DNA of 5,297 nt, from the NCBI GenBank assembly GCA_945872375.1, contig CAMBYR010000155.1, positions 1 through 5,297 on the forward strand, given 5' to 3'. Under the pieces are notes generated by a model. It did not search any database. It saw only the letters and a list, made by a program, of their open reading frames with translations, and was not told the origin of the DNA. Source of the DNA: an uncultured Blautia sp. (lineage in GTDB: Bacteria; Bacillota; Clostridia; Lachnospirales; Lachnospiraceae). The position numbers were made by a program, and so were the translations under genes. Position 1 is the stretch's first letter. The number at the start of each line of letters is the position of its first letter. Shown one piece after another: positions 1 to 5,019 of this stretch.

Positions 1-404
1 GTGAAAATGAAACAAAGGCACTTATCCGGATCTTTCAGGAATACCGGAGCCTGGGTCTTTTATCCTTCTGTTATACGGGAAAGAAAATCTATTATTATCG
101 TCATCCTCAGGCATTTTCCTGTAATCAGAAAAGTATTCGGATGGCAAGACACCTGCAGAAGAATACCTGTTACAGTCTGGGAAAAATACACTGTGATTCT
201 TCCGCATCAAAGGATCATCCTTTCATGGAAAAGGGCAGTCCTGAGCAGTATTATATGGAGATCACAAAGCGGCCGGCATTTCTGATTGAAGCGCCCTGTC
301 CGAGGGAGGATTCCATCCCCTGTTTTCAGCAGGATCAGGAATACCGGGAGCTCAGAAAAATTCCGCTGGAATATCTTTTGTCATGGAAAAGGGAAAGACT
401 TTGA
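1..404 (+). CDS. 3' end of an unrecognised protein (partial)
   Basis: Frame 3 is open from the left edge to a TGA at 402-404, giving the last 133 residues of a protein whose start lies outside the window. I chose this frame because its codon use and amino-acid pattern match the neighbours (for example FQEYRSLGLLSF near the start), whereas the GTG-started frame beginning at base 1 gives an implausible Arg/Ile-rich product. Residues 4-33 (two helices, then GKKIYYYR) could be the end of a winged-helix fold, but this is only an impression. The fragment has six cysteines without an obvious metal-binding spacing, and ends in a basic stretch (SWKRERL). There is no signal peptide or membrane segment in the visible part. 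No terminator separates it from miaB, so read-through is likely. I do not recognise the family. It could equally be the tail of a regulator or of an enzyme. Confidence 0.65.
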   Translation, partial: ENETKALIRIFQEYRSLGLLSFCYTGKKIYYYRHPQAFSCNQKSIRMARHLQKNTCYSLGKIHCDSSASKDHPFMEKGSPEQYYMEITKRPAFLIEAPCPREDSIPCFQQDQEYRELRKIPLEYLLSWKRERL

Positions 405-429
405 CAGAAAAACAAATATCCTGTATGAT
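401..429 (+). promoter_or_regulatory. SigA-type promoter for miaB
   Basis: The -35 box TTGACA (401-406, consensus) is followed by a 17-base spacer and the -10 box TATGAT (424-429, five of six consensus bases). The predicted transcription start is near 436, which gives miaB a leader of about 80 bases. The -35 box overlaps the TGA stop (402-404) of the preceding gene, so miaB can be transcribed separately even though it may also be reached by read-through. The call is from sequence match only. Confidence 0.7.
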
Positions 430-500
430 AAAAACGTTACCGATGTCTTCTGGTCTTCGGAGCGAAAGACAGGAGGAGTGATACAAAATTTTGAAAATCA

Positions 501-506
501 AGAGGA
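501..506 (+). promoter_or_regulatory. Ribosome binding site that decides the miaB start
   Basis: AGAGGA at 501-506 directly abuts the ATG at 507 but lies 9 bases ahead of the in-frame ATG at 516. The spacing therefore favours 516 as the true start. A better-matching AGGAGG at 471-476 lies 39 bases before 516 and does not suit either ATG. Confidence 0.55.
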
Positions 507-515
507 ATGAATGAT

Positions 516-1958
516 ATGAGTCATAATTGCAAAGATACAGAAGAAACAGTGGTGCGCTCGGAACAGGAGGAATCTCTTCGCCAGCGCTCCTTTATAGCCA
601 TGAATCAGCAGCTTCTTCAGGCAAAGGTGCAGAGCGGAGGCAGGACTCCCCGCTATTGTCTGAAGACCTTTGGCTGTCAGATGAACGAAAAACAGTCGGA
701 AGTCGTTGCCGGAATCATGGATGAAATCGGATATATCCGTACAGACAAAGAAGAAGCGGATATTGTGATTTACAATACCTGTACTGTCCGGGAAAATGCC
801 AATCTGAAAGTATATGGCCGTCTGGGATATCTGCACAATCTGAAAAAGCAGAACCCGTCTATGAAGATCATCCTGTTTGGCTGTATGATGCAGGAAAAGC
901 AGGTGGTAGAAAAGATCCGGAAAGACTACAAATTTGTGGATCTGGTATTTGGAACCCACAATATCTTTACTTTTGCGGAGCTGTTTTATCAGATGCAGCA
1001 GGCAGATACCCAGATGATCGAAATCTGGGACGGTACCGACCAGGTGGTGGAGGATCTGCCTTCAGAAAGAAATTATTCTTTTAAATCCGGTGTAAATGTC
1101 ATGTTCGGCTGCAACAACTTCTGCAGCTATTGCATCGTTCCCTATGTTCGCGGAAGAGAAAGAAGCCGGAAGCCGGAGGCTATCATCAACGAAATCAAAA
1201 AGCTGGTGGCTGACGGTGTGGTGGAAGTCATGCTTCTTGGTCAGAACGTGAATTCCTATGGAAAAACTCTGGAAAACCCGGTGACCTTTGCGGAGCTTCT
1301 GACGATGGTAGAAAAGATCGATGGACTGAAACGGATCCGGTTTATGACCTCGCATCCCAAGGATCTTTCTGACGAGCTGATTCAGGTTATGGCACAGAGC
1401 AAAAAAATCTGTCACCATCTCCACCTTCCGCTCCAGTCCGGAAGCAGCCGTGTATTGAAAGAAATGAATCGTCGGTATGATAAAGAAAAATATCTGGAGC
1501 TGGTGAAAAAGATCCGTCAGGCAATTCCTGATATCTCCCTGACTACGGATCTGATCGTTGGTTTTCCGGGAGAAACAGAAGAGGATTTCCTGGAAACGCT
1601 GGATGTGGTGAGGCAGGCAGATTATGATACCGCCTTTACCTTTATTTATTCCAGAAGAAGCGGCACACCTGCTGCTGCCAAAGAAGACCAGATTCCGGAG
1701 GATGTGGTAAAAGATCGTTTTGACCGGCTTCTGGCTCTGGTTCAGGAAAAAGGCCGCCAGGTATCTTCACGCTTTACCGGAACTGTTCAGGAGGTCCTTG
1801 TGGAAGAAGAGAGCAAGGAAAAGGGAATCTTTACAGGGCGCACTCAGTATAATCTTCTGGTTCATTTTCCGGGAAATGAAGAGATGCTTGGAACCTTTGT
1901 AAACGTAAAACTGGAAACCTGCAAAGGATTTTACTATCTTGGAACGCTGGCAGAATAA
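516..1958 (+). CDS. miaB: tRNA-2-methylthio-N6-dimethylallyladenosine synthase MiaB
   Basis: This radical-SAM methylthiotransferase converts i6A37 to ms2i6A37 in tRNAs that read codons beginning with U. It acts in the cytoplasm after MiaA, which is not in this window. Numbering from the upstream ATG at 507 (483 residues), the N-terminal methylthiotransferase domain has the three auxiliary-cluster cysteines C57 (FGCQMN), C92 (NTCTVREN) and C126 (FGCMMQE). The radical-SAM cluster is C202-x3-C206-x2-C209, followed by IVPYVRGRERSR. GQNVNSYG (245-252) and VGFPGETEEDF (351-361) are typical of MiaB rather than of RimO or MtaB. Residues from about 420 to 483 form the TRAM RNA-binding domain. The first 50 residues are a family-variable extension. 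The start at 516 (480 residues) fits the ribosome binding site better than 507. All key residues are present. The gene has its own promoter and ends in a terminator shared with the convergent ABC operon. Confidence 0.96.
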   Translation: MSHNCKDTEETVVRSEQEESLRQRSFIAMNQQLLQAKVQSGGRTPRYCLKTFGCQMNEKQSEVVAGIMDEIGYIRTDKEEADIVIYNTCTVRENANLKVYGRLGYLHNLKKQNPSMKIILFGCMMQEKQVVEKIRKDYKFVDLVFGTHNIFTFAELFYQMQQADTQMIEIWDGTDQVVEDLPSERNYSFKSGVNVMFGCNNFCSYCIVPYVRGRERSRKPEAIINEIKKLVADGVVEVMLLGQNVNSYGKTLENPVTFAELLTMVEKIDGLKRIRFMTSHPKDLSDELIQVMAQSKKICHHLHLPLQSGSSRVLKEMNRRYDKEKYLELVKKIRQAIPDISLTTDLIVGFPGETEEDFLETLDVVRQADYDTAFTFIYSRRSGTPAAAKEDQIPEDVVKDRFDRLLALVQEKGRQVSSRFTGTVQEVLVEEESKEKGIFTGRTQYNLLVHFPGNEEMLGTFVNVKLETCKGFYYLGTLAE

Positions 1959-1972
1959 GGCTTAATGAAATA

Positions 1973-2012
1973 CAGCGGTACCCTGAGAGAAAGGGCACCG
2001 CTGTTGTTTTTT
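1973..2012 (+). terminator. Rho-independent terminator of miaB
   Basis: The stem CAGCGGT (1973-1979) pairs with ACCGCTG (1997-2003). After one mismatch, CCCT pairs with AGGG inside it, leaving a 7-base loop. It is followed by TTGTTTTTT (2004-2012). The T-tract is on the plus-strand side, so it should stop miaB transcripts best. The opposite side (TATTTC on the minus strand) is a poor U-tract, so it would end the convergent ABC operon less efficiently. The T-tract overlaps the TAA stop (2011-2013) of the permease gene. Confidence 0.85.
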
Positions 2013-2754
2013 ATACACTTAATTTTCGTTCCATGATCCAGCAGGTAAGAAGGCTGAACAGGATCGCCACGACCAGATAAAAAGCTCCGTGTGCTGCCAT
2101 GGATGCAGAGAGGCTGTTCATCTCCGGAACAATTCTGGTGTCCAGAAAGCTTACAGCCCAGCATAAAAACAGAAAGATTACAAAGCTTAAGATACCGCCA
2201 AGCTTTTTGCCTGCCAAAACGGTGGCAGCAAGAACCACGGCCAGATATCCGATGATGATCGTCAGAAACCATTCCATCAGGCCGGCACCTGCGGCAGAGG
2301 CGATATCGGCCGCGGAGGGAAGCTGTTCGAAGATGCTTTCCAGAAACATTTTCACGTTTTCCCAGAACATCTTCAGTCCGTCAATCTTTATCATGAGGAA
2401 AGAGAGATCGACAGCCGCCATCGCTCCGAAAAAGACCCCTGCCACAGAGAGGGAGATCAGATTCGAGAGTACCTTGGCTCCCATGATCTGGTAGCTGTTT
2501 CTTGGCATCATAAACAGCATATAGCTCTGTCTTGTGTTCAGGTCCCTGGATAAGATCAGAATGCTTTCAATTCCAATATAAAAGATTCCAAACAGGGCAT
2601 CGAGGACCAGAATAATCATTCCGGCGGCCAGAACCTTTTCCAGTTCCATACTTACCCCCAGCAGAAAAAGGATTTCTCCGATCAGTGCTGCAGCCAGAAT
2701 GATCAGCCTTGAAAGACGCATTTTCCGAAATTCATATTTCATCAGTTTTCCCAT
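2011..2754 (-). CDS. ABC-2 type transporter permease, YtrC/D-like small exporter subunit
   Basis: This 247-residue integral membrane protein is the presumed channel subunit for the ATPase encoded just upstream. I see about six hydrophobic segments: roughly 16-36, 42-69, 94-122, 160-182, 184-204 and 219-241. A short basic amphipathic N-terminus (MKYEFRKMRLSR) is typical of ABC-2 permeases. The cytoplasmic stretch between segments 2 and 3 (SRDLNTRQSYMLFMMPRNSYQIMGAK) matches the known pattern in which a loop with a Met/Leu-Pro turn precedes a conserved Lys. The annotated ATG (2754) overlaps the ATPase gene by 13 bases and has a G-run (AGGGGGG, 2764-2770) 9 bases upstream. The alternative ATG at 2742, residue 5, would form a TGATG stop/start overlap with the ATPase gene and is also plausible. 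Either way the two genes are translationally coupled. The substrate cannot be read from the sequence; small peptides, antibiotics or lipids are usual for the family. Confidence 0.85.
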   Translation of the reverse strand: MGKLMKYEFRKMRLSRLIILAAALIGEILFLLGVSMELEKVLAAGMIILVLDALFGIFYIGIESILILSRDLNTRQSYMLFMMPRNSYQIMGAKVLSNLISLSVAGVFFGAMAAVDLSFLMIKIDGLKMFWENVKMFLESIFEQLPSAADIASAAGAGLMEWFLTIIIGYLAVVLAATVLAGKKLGGILSFVIFLFLCWAVSFLDTRIVPEMNSLSASMAAHGAFYLVVAILFSLLTCWIMERKLSV

Positions 2755-3455
2755 GCTGTATTTCCCCCCTGTCCGTAGATTTCTCTGTACAGATCCACAA
2801 CGGTTTTTCCCTGTTCTCTGGAAAGCTGTTCCACATGACAGATCTTTACAAGATGACTGTCTTTGATGAAAAAGGCCGTATCAATGATCGTTTCCAGCTC
2901 ATTCACCAGATGACTGGAGAGAACAATGGCGGTATCCAAAGAAGCCGCTTCCTTTACTGCAGCCATAATCTGATCCCTCGCCAGGAGGTCAATGCCGTTT
3001 AGCGGCTCGTCCAGAAGATAGATCCGTGCTTTTCGGGACATGGTAACTGCGACCTTTAATTTTGCCATCATACCGGAGGACATGGTCTTTGGCTTCTGAC
3101 GGCAGTCAAGCTGCATTCGTTCCAGATAAAATTCGTATTTCTCCATGGAAAAATCATCAAAAAAATCCCTGTAATATTTTCCGATATCTCTGGCAGTCAT
3201 CCAGGAATAAAAATATGGTTCTGTGGACATATAGGCAATATCTCTTCGGCTCTTTGGTCCTACAGGATCTCCCTGATAATAGCATCCGCCGGAGTTTGGT
3301 TTCACCAGTCCTACGGCCATCTTCATAAGTGTGGTCTTTCCGCTGCCGTTTGGTCCAAGCATGGCATAAGTCCTTCCCGGTTCAATGGAAAGGGAAACAG
3401 AATCCACAGCCGTTTTGCTGCCGTATTTCTTGGTAATTTCTCGGAATTCAAGCAT
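2742..3455 (-). CDS. ABC transporter ATP-binding protein (YtrB/CcmA-like)
   Basis: This 237-residue cytoplasmic ATPase drives the partner permease. The motifs appear in order: aromatic A-loop region around Y11, Walker A GPNGSGKT (34-41), a Q-loop position occupied by YMSTE (75-79) with Glu instead of Gln, a variant ABC signature MSSGMMAKLKVA (125-136), Walker B IYLLDEP (145-151) with the catalytic Glu, D-loop NGID (153-156) and the switch His182 in LSSH. The SSGM signature and the Glu in the Q-loop position are, to my knowledge, seen in YtrB/Bcr-type exporters, so I do not read them as damage. Initiation at ATG 3455 is supported by AGAGGA (3464-3469 on the plus strand) 8 bases upstream. It is first in a two-gene operon behind a strong promoter. 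Such pairs in Firmicutes are commonly preceded by a GntR/YtrA-type regulator gene, but none is present here. Confidence 0.94.
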   Translation of the reverse strand: MLEFREITKKYGSKTAVDSVSLSIEPGRTYAMLGPNGSGKTTLMKMAVGLVKPNSGGCYYQGDPVGPKSRRDIAYMSTEPYFYSWMTARDIGKYYRDFFDDFSMEKYEFYLERMQLDCRQKPKTMSSGMMAKLKVAVTMSRKARIYLLDEPLNGIDLLARDQIMAAVKEAASLDTAIVLSSHLVNELETIIDTAFFIKDSHLVKICHVEQLSREQGKTVVDLYREIYGQGGNTAWEN

Positions 3456-3495
3456 GAAAGATTTCCTCTCCTTTCAGTATCACATGTTGAAAATG

Positions 3496-3524
3496 ATAGT
3501 ATACCATATGAGAGAATATGTCAA
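3496..3524 (-). promoter_or_regulatory. SigA-type promoter for the ABC transporter operon
   Basis: On the minus strand a consensus -35 TTGACA (plus coordinates 3519-3524), a 17-base spacer and -10 TACTAT (3496-3501) lie about 40 bases before the ATPase start. The predicted transcription start is near 3489 and the leader is about 35 bases. Upstream of the -35 box the minus strand is A-rich (including AAAAAAC around 3543-3550), which could act as an UP element. The spacer contains a short dyad, CATAT (3505-3509) and ATATG (3516-3520), that might be an operator. Confidence 0.75.
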
Positions 3525-3577
3525 TCATCAGTTCCTGTCTTTGTTTTTTCCTGTTATTTGTTGTTGCTGTTCATTCC

Positions 3578-3624
3578 GTTCAGTAACTTTTTTGCTCATA
3601 ACTGTGAAGACACTGAACAGTTAC
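3578..3624. repeat. Overlapping inverted repeats between the divergent promoters
   Basis: TAACTGT (3599-3605) and ACAGTTA (3617-3623) are perfect inverted 7-mers separated by 11 bases, ending 3 bases before the esterase -35 box. GTTCAGT (3578-3584) and ACTGAAC (3612-3618) form a second perfect 7-base pair that overlaps the first. The same CAGTTA/CAGTAA core thus appears three times in about 45 bases. This arrangement suits a regulator binding site, but no regulator is recognisable in the window. Confidence 0.45.
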
Positions 3625-3626
3625 CC

Positions 3627-3655
3627 TTGTCTTATATCGGAAAATCCGCTATACT
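3627..3655 (+). promoter_or_regulatory. SigA-type promoter for the esterase gene
   Basis: The -35 TTGTCT (3627-3632, four of six consensus), 17-base spacer and -10 TATACT (3650-3655, five of six) point to transcription starting near 3662, about 43 bases before the esterase ATG. An imperfect 21-base palindrome (3633-3653) covers the spacer and most of the -10 box, so a bound repressor would block this promoter. Confidence 0.65.
3633..3653. promoter_or_regulatory. Candidate operator: palindrome over the esterase -10 region
   Basis: The outer arms TATA (3633-3636) and TATA (3650-3653) and the inner arms CGGA (3638-3641) and TCCG (3645-3648) are symmetric about AAA (3642-3644). Only one pair of positions is unmatched (3637 and 3649). 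Eight of nine arm positions match, and the site sits inside the promoter. It is a sequence observation only; the binding protein is unknown. Confidence 0.4.
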
Positions 3656-3672
3656 GTAGAAAGAAGAGAAAA

Positions 3673-3702
3673 CAGGAGGAATCCTGCTCAATGGAGGAAT
3701 AA
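3673..3702 (+). other. Three-codon leader ORF (Met-Glu-Glu) with its own SD, in the esterase leader
   Basis: AGGAGG at 3674-3679 is 11 bases ahead of ATG 3691, which reads Met-Glu-Glu and then TAA (3700-3702). The real esterase ATG follows at 3705, with its own ribosome binding site GGAGGA (3693-3698) 6 bases upstream, lying inside the mini-ORF. CAGGA (3673-3677) and TCCTG (3682-3686) can pair around a GGAA tetraloop of the GNRA class, hiding the first SD. Whether the mini-ORF is translated cannot be told from sequence. The duplicate SD may be accidental. Confidence 0.35.
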
Positions 3703-3704
3703 AG

Positions 3705-4595
3705 ATGTCAGAAGCAAGTGAATTAATGAGACGGGAAGCAAAGAAAAATGATGATGAAAGAGATGCGCTCCTTACGACGCCGGAAGATGTGGCGCGCTGG
3801 GATAACATCGTATACGGGCATATCGACAAAAAGATCCAGGTGCTGGATGTTTACCGTCCGAAACAGGCAGAAGACGAGGATCTGCCCGTTATTATCAGTG
3901 TACACGGCGGAGGATGGGTCTACGGAGACAAAGAACGCTATCAGTATTACTGTATGAGTCTTGCCCAGAGAGGATTTGCAGTTGTAAATTATACATACCG
4001 GCTTGCACCGGAGCATAAATTCCCTGCACCTCTTGAAGATCTGAATCTTGTCTGCAAATGGGTCATGAAGCGTGCAAACAGATATCATTTTGACACAGAG
4101 CGCATTTTTGCCGTAGGAGATTCCGCAGGAGGTCATCTTCTCGGACTTTATGCAGGCATCTGTACCAACCCGGAATATGCGAAAAAATATGATTTCCAGG
4201 TACCGGAGGGCTTTGCACTGACAGCAGTGGCATTAAACTGCGGAGTATACGATGTTCAGAAGGAAAATCCGGAACTCAGCATGACACCTATGCTGATGCA
4301 GGATTTGATGCCGAATGGAGGCACACCGGAAGAGCTGGCGTTTATCAACGTGCTTGATACCATTACGGATGTATATCCGCCTACCTTCTGTATGACGTCA
4401 GTGGCGGATTTCCTGAAAGACCAGGCACCGGGACTTGTACAGAAGCTTACCGAATGCAGGGTGCCGTTCGTATATCGGATGTTCGGAGACAAAATCAATC
4501 AGTTGGGCCATGTTTTCCATTGCGATATCAAAACAGTGGATGCAGCTCAGTGCAATGATGCGGAATGTGATTTCTTCCGGGAATTTTGCTTCTGA
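3705..4595 (+). CDS. Alpha/beta-hydrolase, HSL-type esterase (fold-3)
   Basis: This 296-residue serine esterase is probably cytoplasmic, since no signal peptide is seen. It has HGGGW (67-71), the oxyanion-hole motif of the hormone-sensitive-lipase group; YRLAPEHKFPAPLED (98-112), typical of alpha/beta-hydrolase fold-3; the nucleophile elbow GDSAGG with Ser140; the probable catalytic Asp235 in SVADFLKD; and the probable catalytic His269 in LGHVFH. The triad therefore appears complete, and the length is normal for the family. The likely reaction is hydrolysis of short-chain acyl or acetyl esters, possibly on sugars or xenobiotics; the substrate is not readable. The C-terminal part has a Cys/Asp-rich tail (C273, C283, C288, C295). 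The start at 3705 is fixed by GGAGGA 6 bases upstream. The gene is monocistronic, divergent from the ABC operon, and followed by a hairpin at 4645. Confidence 0.9.
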   Translation: MSEASELMRREAKKNDDERDALLTTPEDVARWDNIVYGHIDKKIQVLDVYRPKQAEDEDLPVIISVHGGGWVYGDKERYQYYCMSLAQRGFAVVNYTYRLAPEHKFPAPLEDLNLVCKWVMKRANRYHFDTERIFAVGDSAGGHLLGLYAGICTNPEYAKKYDFQVPEGFALTAVALNCGVYDVQKENPELSMTPMLMQDLMPNGGTPEELAFINVLDTITDVYPPTFCMTSVADFLKDQAPGLVQKLTECRVPFVYRMFGDKINQLGHVFHCDIKTVDAAQCNDAECDFFREFCF

Positions 4596-4614
4596 AATAA
4601 TGATTTACAATAAT
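4586..4614 (+). promoter_or_regulatory. Weak candidate promoter for the small downstream gene
   Basis: TTGCTT (4586-4591), a 17-base spacer and AATAAT (4609-4614, five of six consensus) lie at the end of the esterase gene. An AT-rich imperfect dyad overlaps the -10: TTTAC (4604-4608) with GTAAA (4623-4627), and ATAAT (4610-4614) with ATTAT (4618-4622), with one bulged base. The -35 match is poor, so this is tentative. I see no better promoter between 4596 and 4725. Confidence 0.25.
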
Positions 4615-4644
4615 AGAATTATGTAAACTATGCATCGCAGATTG

Positions 4645-4684
4645 AAAGGTCGTTCACAGCAGTCCAAAGCTTTGAACGGCTTTT
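4645..4684 (+). terminator. Terminator-like hairpin after the esterase / before the small gene
   Basis: AAAGGTCGTTCA (4645-4656) pairs with TGAACGGCTTTT (4673-4684) over 12 positions with two G-U wobbles. The loop is 16 bases and contains much of the palindrome CAAAGCTTTG. The following tract is TTTTCCTT, short of a perfect U-run. It most simply ends the esterase transcript, but it may also act as an attenuator for the gene at 4726 because no clear promoter lies after it. Confidence 0.65.
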
Positions 4685-4725
4685 CCTTCTGAACGAATGG
4701 AGCAAAAAGAAGGGAAGGATGATGA

Positions 4726-4956
4726 ATGGTCAGACTGGAATTTTCCATTGAAGATAACGGGCCAATGCTGGAGGTGGGAAAGGAATACGAAATTACAGAA
4801 TACCTTTCCGCCAATTATTTTTATATGATCGAAAATGCGTGGGGGATGAGTGCACCGGTTCCTCTTTCCAAACGGTTAAAATCCCGAAGAGGAAAAGTGG
4901 TTGAAAAAAAGAAAACAGCCAGACAAAACGTTGCTGTGCTGGAATTTGATGAATAA
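4726..4956 (+). CDS. Small hypothetical protein (76 residues)
   Basis: I do not recognise a family. The start at 4726 is supported by AAGGGAAGG (4710-4718), 7 bases upstream. The N-terminal half (MVRLEFSIEDNGPMLEVGKEYEITEYL in sense, residues 1-27) is acidic and looks like a beta-strand-rich fold. Residues 28-45 are hydrophobic-aromatic (ANYFYMIENAWGM), and residues 46-68 form a strongly basic stretch (KRLKSRRGKVVEKKK). The protein ends VAVLEFDE. The charge asymmetry suggests nucleic-acid or protein binding, but that is inference. There are no membrane segment, signal peptide or cysteine. Coding is likely because of the good ribosome binding site, a sensible composition, and the terminator directly after the stop. 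It is cytoplasmic by default and monocistronic, or in read-through from the esterase. Confidence 0.6.
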   Translation: MVRLEFSIEDNGPMLEVGKEYEITEYLSANYFYMIENAWGMSAPVPLSKRLKSRRGKVVEKKKTARQNVAVLEFDE

Positions 4957-4957
4957 G

Positions 4958-5017
4958 CCCGGAGCTGCTGTTTTTTCAGAAGAACGTTTCTGTTTTGACA
5001 GCAGCCCCGGGGTTTTT
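4958..5017 (+). terminator. Compound hairpin terminator between convergent genes
   Basis: CCCGG-A-GCTGCTGT (4958-4971) pairs with ACAGCAGC-C-CCGGG (4998-5011), a 14-position stem with one A/C mismatch. The loop holds a second small stem, CAGAA (4977-4981) with TTCTG (4988-4992), flanked by T-runs. TTTTT (5013-5017) follows on the plus strand. It starts two bases after the small gene's stop and lies 8 bases past the stop of the converging minus-strand gene. The T-tract serves the plus strand; the minus-strand side (GCTTATTC) is poor. Confidence 0.85.
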
Positions 5018-5019
5018 AT

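Noticed and set aside
75..101. Possible ATPase Q-loop defect or degenerate signature in the ABC protein (residue positions 75-130)
   Set aside because: The Glu in place of Gln and the SSGM signature are, to my knowledge, normal for this subgroup. Walker A, Walker B and the switch His are intact, so it is not a pseudogene.
1..285. 94-residue plus-strand frame starting with GTG at base 1
   Set aside because: It overlaps the frame-3 open reading, which has better codon use and natural composition. This frame is Arg/Ile/Trp-rich without any recognisable pattern.
286..510. Plus-strand frame of 74 residues reaching the miaB start
   Set aside because: It overlaps the end of the upstream gene, has no ribosome binding site before its ATG at 286, and its composition is not protein-like.
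498..959. 153-residue minus-strand frame opposite the start of miaB
   Set aside because: It is a His/Phe/Leu-rich antisense shadow of the miaB coding frame, with no own ribosome binding site or recognisable domain.
2099..2494. 131-residue plus-strand frame opposite the permease gene
   Set aside because: It is a shadow of the membrane protein; its Ala/Ser/Thr/Arg-rich composition arises from reading the complement of hydrophobic codons.
3723..4136. 137-residue minus-strand frame inside the esterase gene
   Set aside because: It is opposite a well-supported esterase with a full catalytic triad, and there is no promoter or ribosome binding site for it.
4697..4831. Alternative plus-strand frame from ATG 4697, overlapping the small gene
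   Set aside because: There is no Shine-Dalgarno before it, and its Trp/Arg-rich sequence is less natural than the frame starting at 4726.
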